From: Rhizobacter sp. OV335
GTDB lineage: Bacteria; Pseudomonadota; Gammaproteobacteria; Burkholderiales; Burkholderiaceae_C
Assembly: GCF_900142965.1 (NCBI RefSeq)
Contig: NZ_FRCQ01000002.1
Span: 186,001 to 250,000 of the forward strand
Direction: 5' to 3'
Length of the DNA: 64,000 nt
In this document: positions 63,433 to 64,000 of the stretch, piece after piece
Layout: each line of letters starts with the position of its first letter
How positions within the stretch are numbered: position 1 is the first letter of the stretch
Notes under the pieces: model-generated
Databases searched by the model: none
Seen by the model: the letters and a program-made list of their open reading frames with translations, nothing else
What the model was told of the DNA's origin: nothing
Translations under genes and position numbers: made by a program

Positions 63433-64000
63433 TCAGGCCGCGCTGCCCTGGAGCCGGAACACCGACACCGCGCCGGCCAGCCGCTGCGCCTGCGCGCTGA
63501 GGCTGCCGGCCGCGGCGGCCGACTCCTCGACCAGCGCGGCATTCTGCTGCGTCACGCCGTCGAGCCGCTGCACCGCGTCGTTGACCTGGCCGACGCCCTG
63601 CGTCTGCTGGCGCGTCGCGCCGCTGATCTGGCTGATCAGCGCCGACACCTGCGCGAACTGGCTGACGACGCGCTGCATCGTCGAGCCGGCCTCGCCGGCC
63701 AGCCGGTGCCCTTCCTCGATGCGCTGCGTGCTCTCGGCGACCAGGCCGCGGATCTGCCGCGCCGCCTCGGCGCAGCGCTGCGACAGCGACCGCACCTCGC
63801 CGGCCACCACCGAGAAGCCGCGGCCGTGCTCGCCCGAGCGGGCCGCCTCGACCGCCGCATTCAGCGCGAGGATGTTGGTCTGCAGCGCGATGCCGTCGAT
63901 CACGCCGACGATGGTGCCGATGCGCGCCGCCGCCTCGCCGATCTCGTTCATCGTGCCGACGACCCGCGTGACGACCGTGCCGCCGTGATCGGCCACCTGC
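63433..64000 (-). CDS. Methyl-accepting chemotaxis protein, C-terminal signalling domain (5' end outside window)
   Basis: About 189 residues of the C-terminus are present, the frame remaining open to the right edge. The highly conserved hairpin tip [50 protein letters not shown] is complete, flanked by long methylation-helix coiled coils ([29 protein letters not shown]). It interacts with CheA and CheW in chemosensory arrays. Sensor and membrane parts lie outside the window. Confidence 0.93.
   Translation of the reverse strand, partial: QVADHGGTVVTRVVGTMNEIGEAAARIGTIVGVIDGIALQTNILALNAAVEAARSGEHGRGFSVVAGEVRSLSQRCAEAARQIRGLVAESTQRIEEGHRLAGEAGSTMQRVVSQFAQVSALISQISGATRQQTQGVGQVNDAVQRLDGVTQQNAALVEESAAAAGSLSAQAQRLAGAVSVFRLQGSAA

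Overview
The window is high-GC DNA from a Gram-negative bacterium. It most likely comes from a betaproteobacterium of the order Burkholderiales, in the Rubrivivax/Leptothrix/Mitsuaria/Rhizobacter neighbourhood. Pointers are the homodimeric AceE, the second-type infA, PyrF with a DAKRGDIG motif, a typical Burkholderiales porin, the cytochrome b561-YceI-YceI operon, an aromatic/branched-chain ABC transporter cluster, and the URC-type uracil genes. The lineage is inferred from protein character only. No rRNA, tRNA, insertion sequence or CRISPR array was seen.

Layout. 1-4.0 kb: an operon of a DUF4331 protein (cut by the window edge), a small lipoprotein, a TPR protein, a HupE/UreJ-like membrane protein and a MetA-pathway-type outer-membrane protein. 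4.1-4.9 kb: a small orphan protein behind a HrpL-type promoter. 5-15.3 kb: a mechanosensitive channel, AceE, a class A penicillin-binding protein, a DUF885 protein and a Phd/PIN toxin-antitoxin pair. 15.4-17.3 kb: small genes, infA and a degenerate antidote. 17.3-24.8 kb: a secreted chitin/chitosan-degrading operon (double-GH18 chitinase, GH46 chitosanase with ricin lectin domains, alginate-lyase-like lipoprotein, LacI regulator) with a LacI-type operator in front. 25-27.5 kb: uracil catabolism genes. 27.5-35.3 kb: an accessory island with three paralogous leucine-rich-repeat (LRR) genes and a deacetylase-caspase-TPR gene broken by two amber codons. 35.3-43.6 kb: purB, GST/LysR, a hypothetical gene with a truncated PIN gene, pyrF and a large hybrid sensor kinase. 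43.6-50.1 kb: a molybdenum hydroxylase, a porin, a small aspartic-protease cassette, an esterase and a Tsx-like channel. 50.4-55.7 kb: a frameshifted antitoxin, an M14 peptidase, an RlmN-like enzyme, and IlvB with a divergent Lrp regulator. 55.9-61.3 kb: an IclR-LivGF-binding protein-LivHM transport operon. 61.6-64 kb: cytochrome b561, two YceI proteins and the end of a chemotaxis receptor.

The most interesting signal is a shared promoter. All three LRR genes and the orphan gene at 4.1 kb are preceded, 17-30 bases before their start codons, by a match to the HrpL hrp box (GGAACC-N15/16-CCACNNA): GGAACC-N15-TTACTCA, TGAACG-N15-TTACTCA, GGAACG-N16-TTACTCA and GGGACG-N15-CCACTCA. The three LRR proteins are paralogs, have Ser-rich N-termini, and each carries an LP-x-(E/D)-(L/I) F-box-like motif near residue 470. 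Together this suggests an undescribed set of type III effectors resembling, in a different domain order, the F-box/LRR GALA effectors. No secretion genes lie in the window, so this remains an inference.
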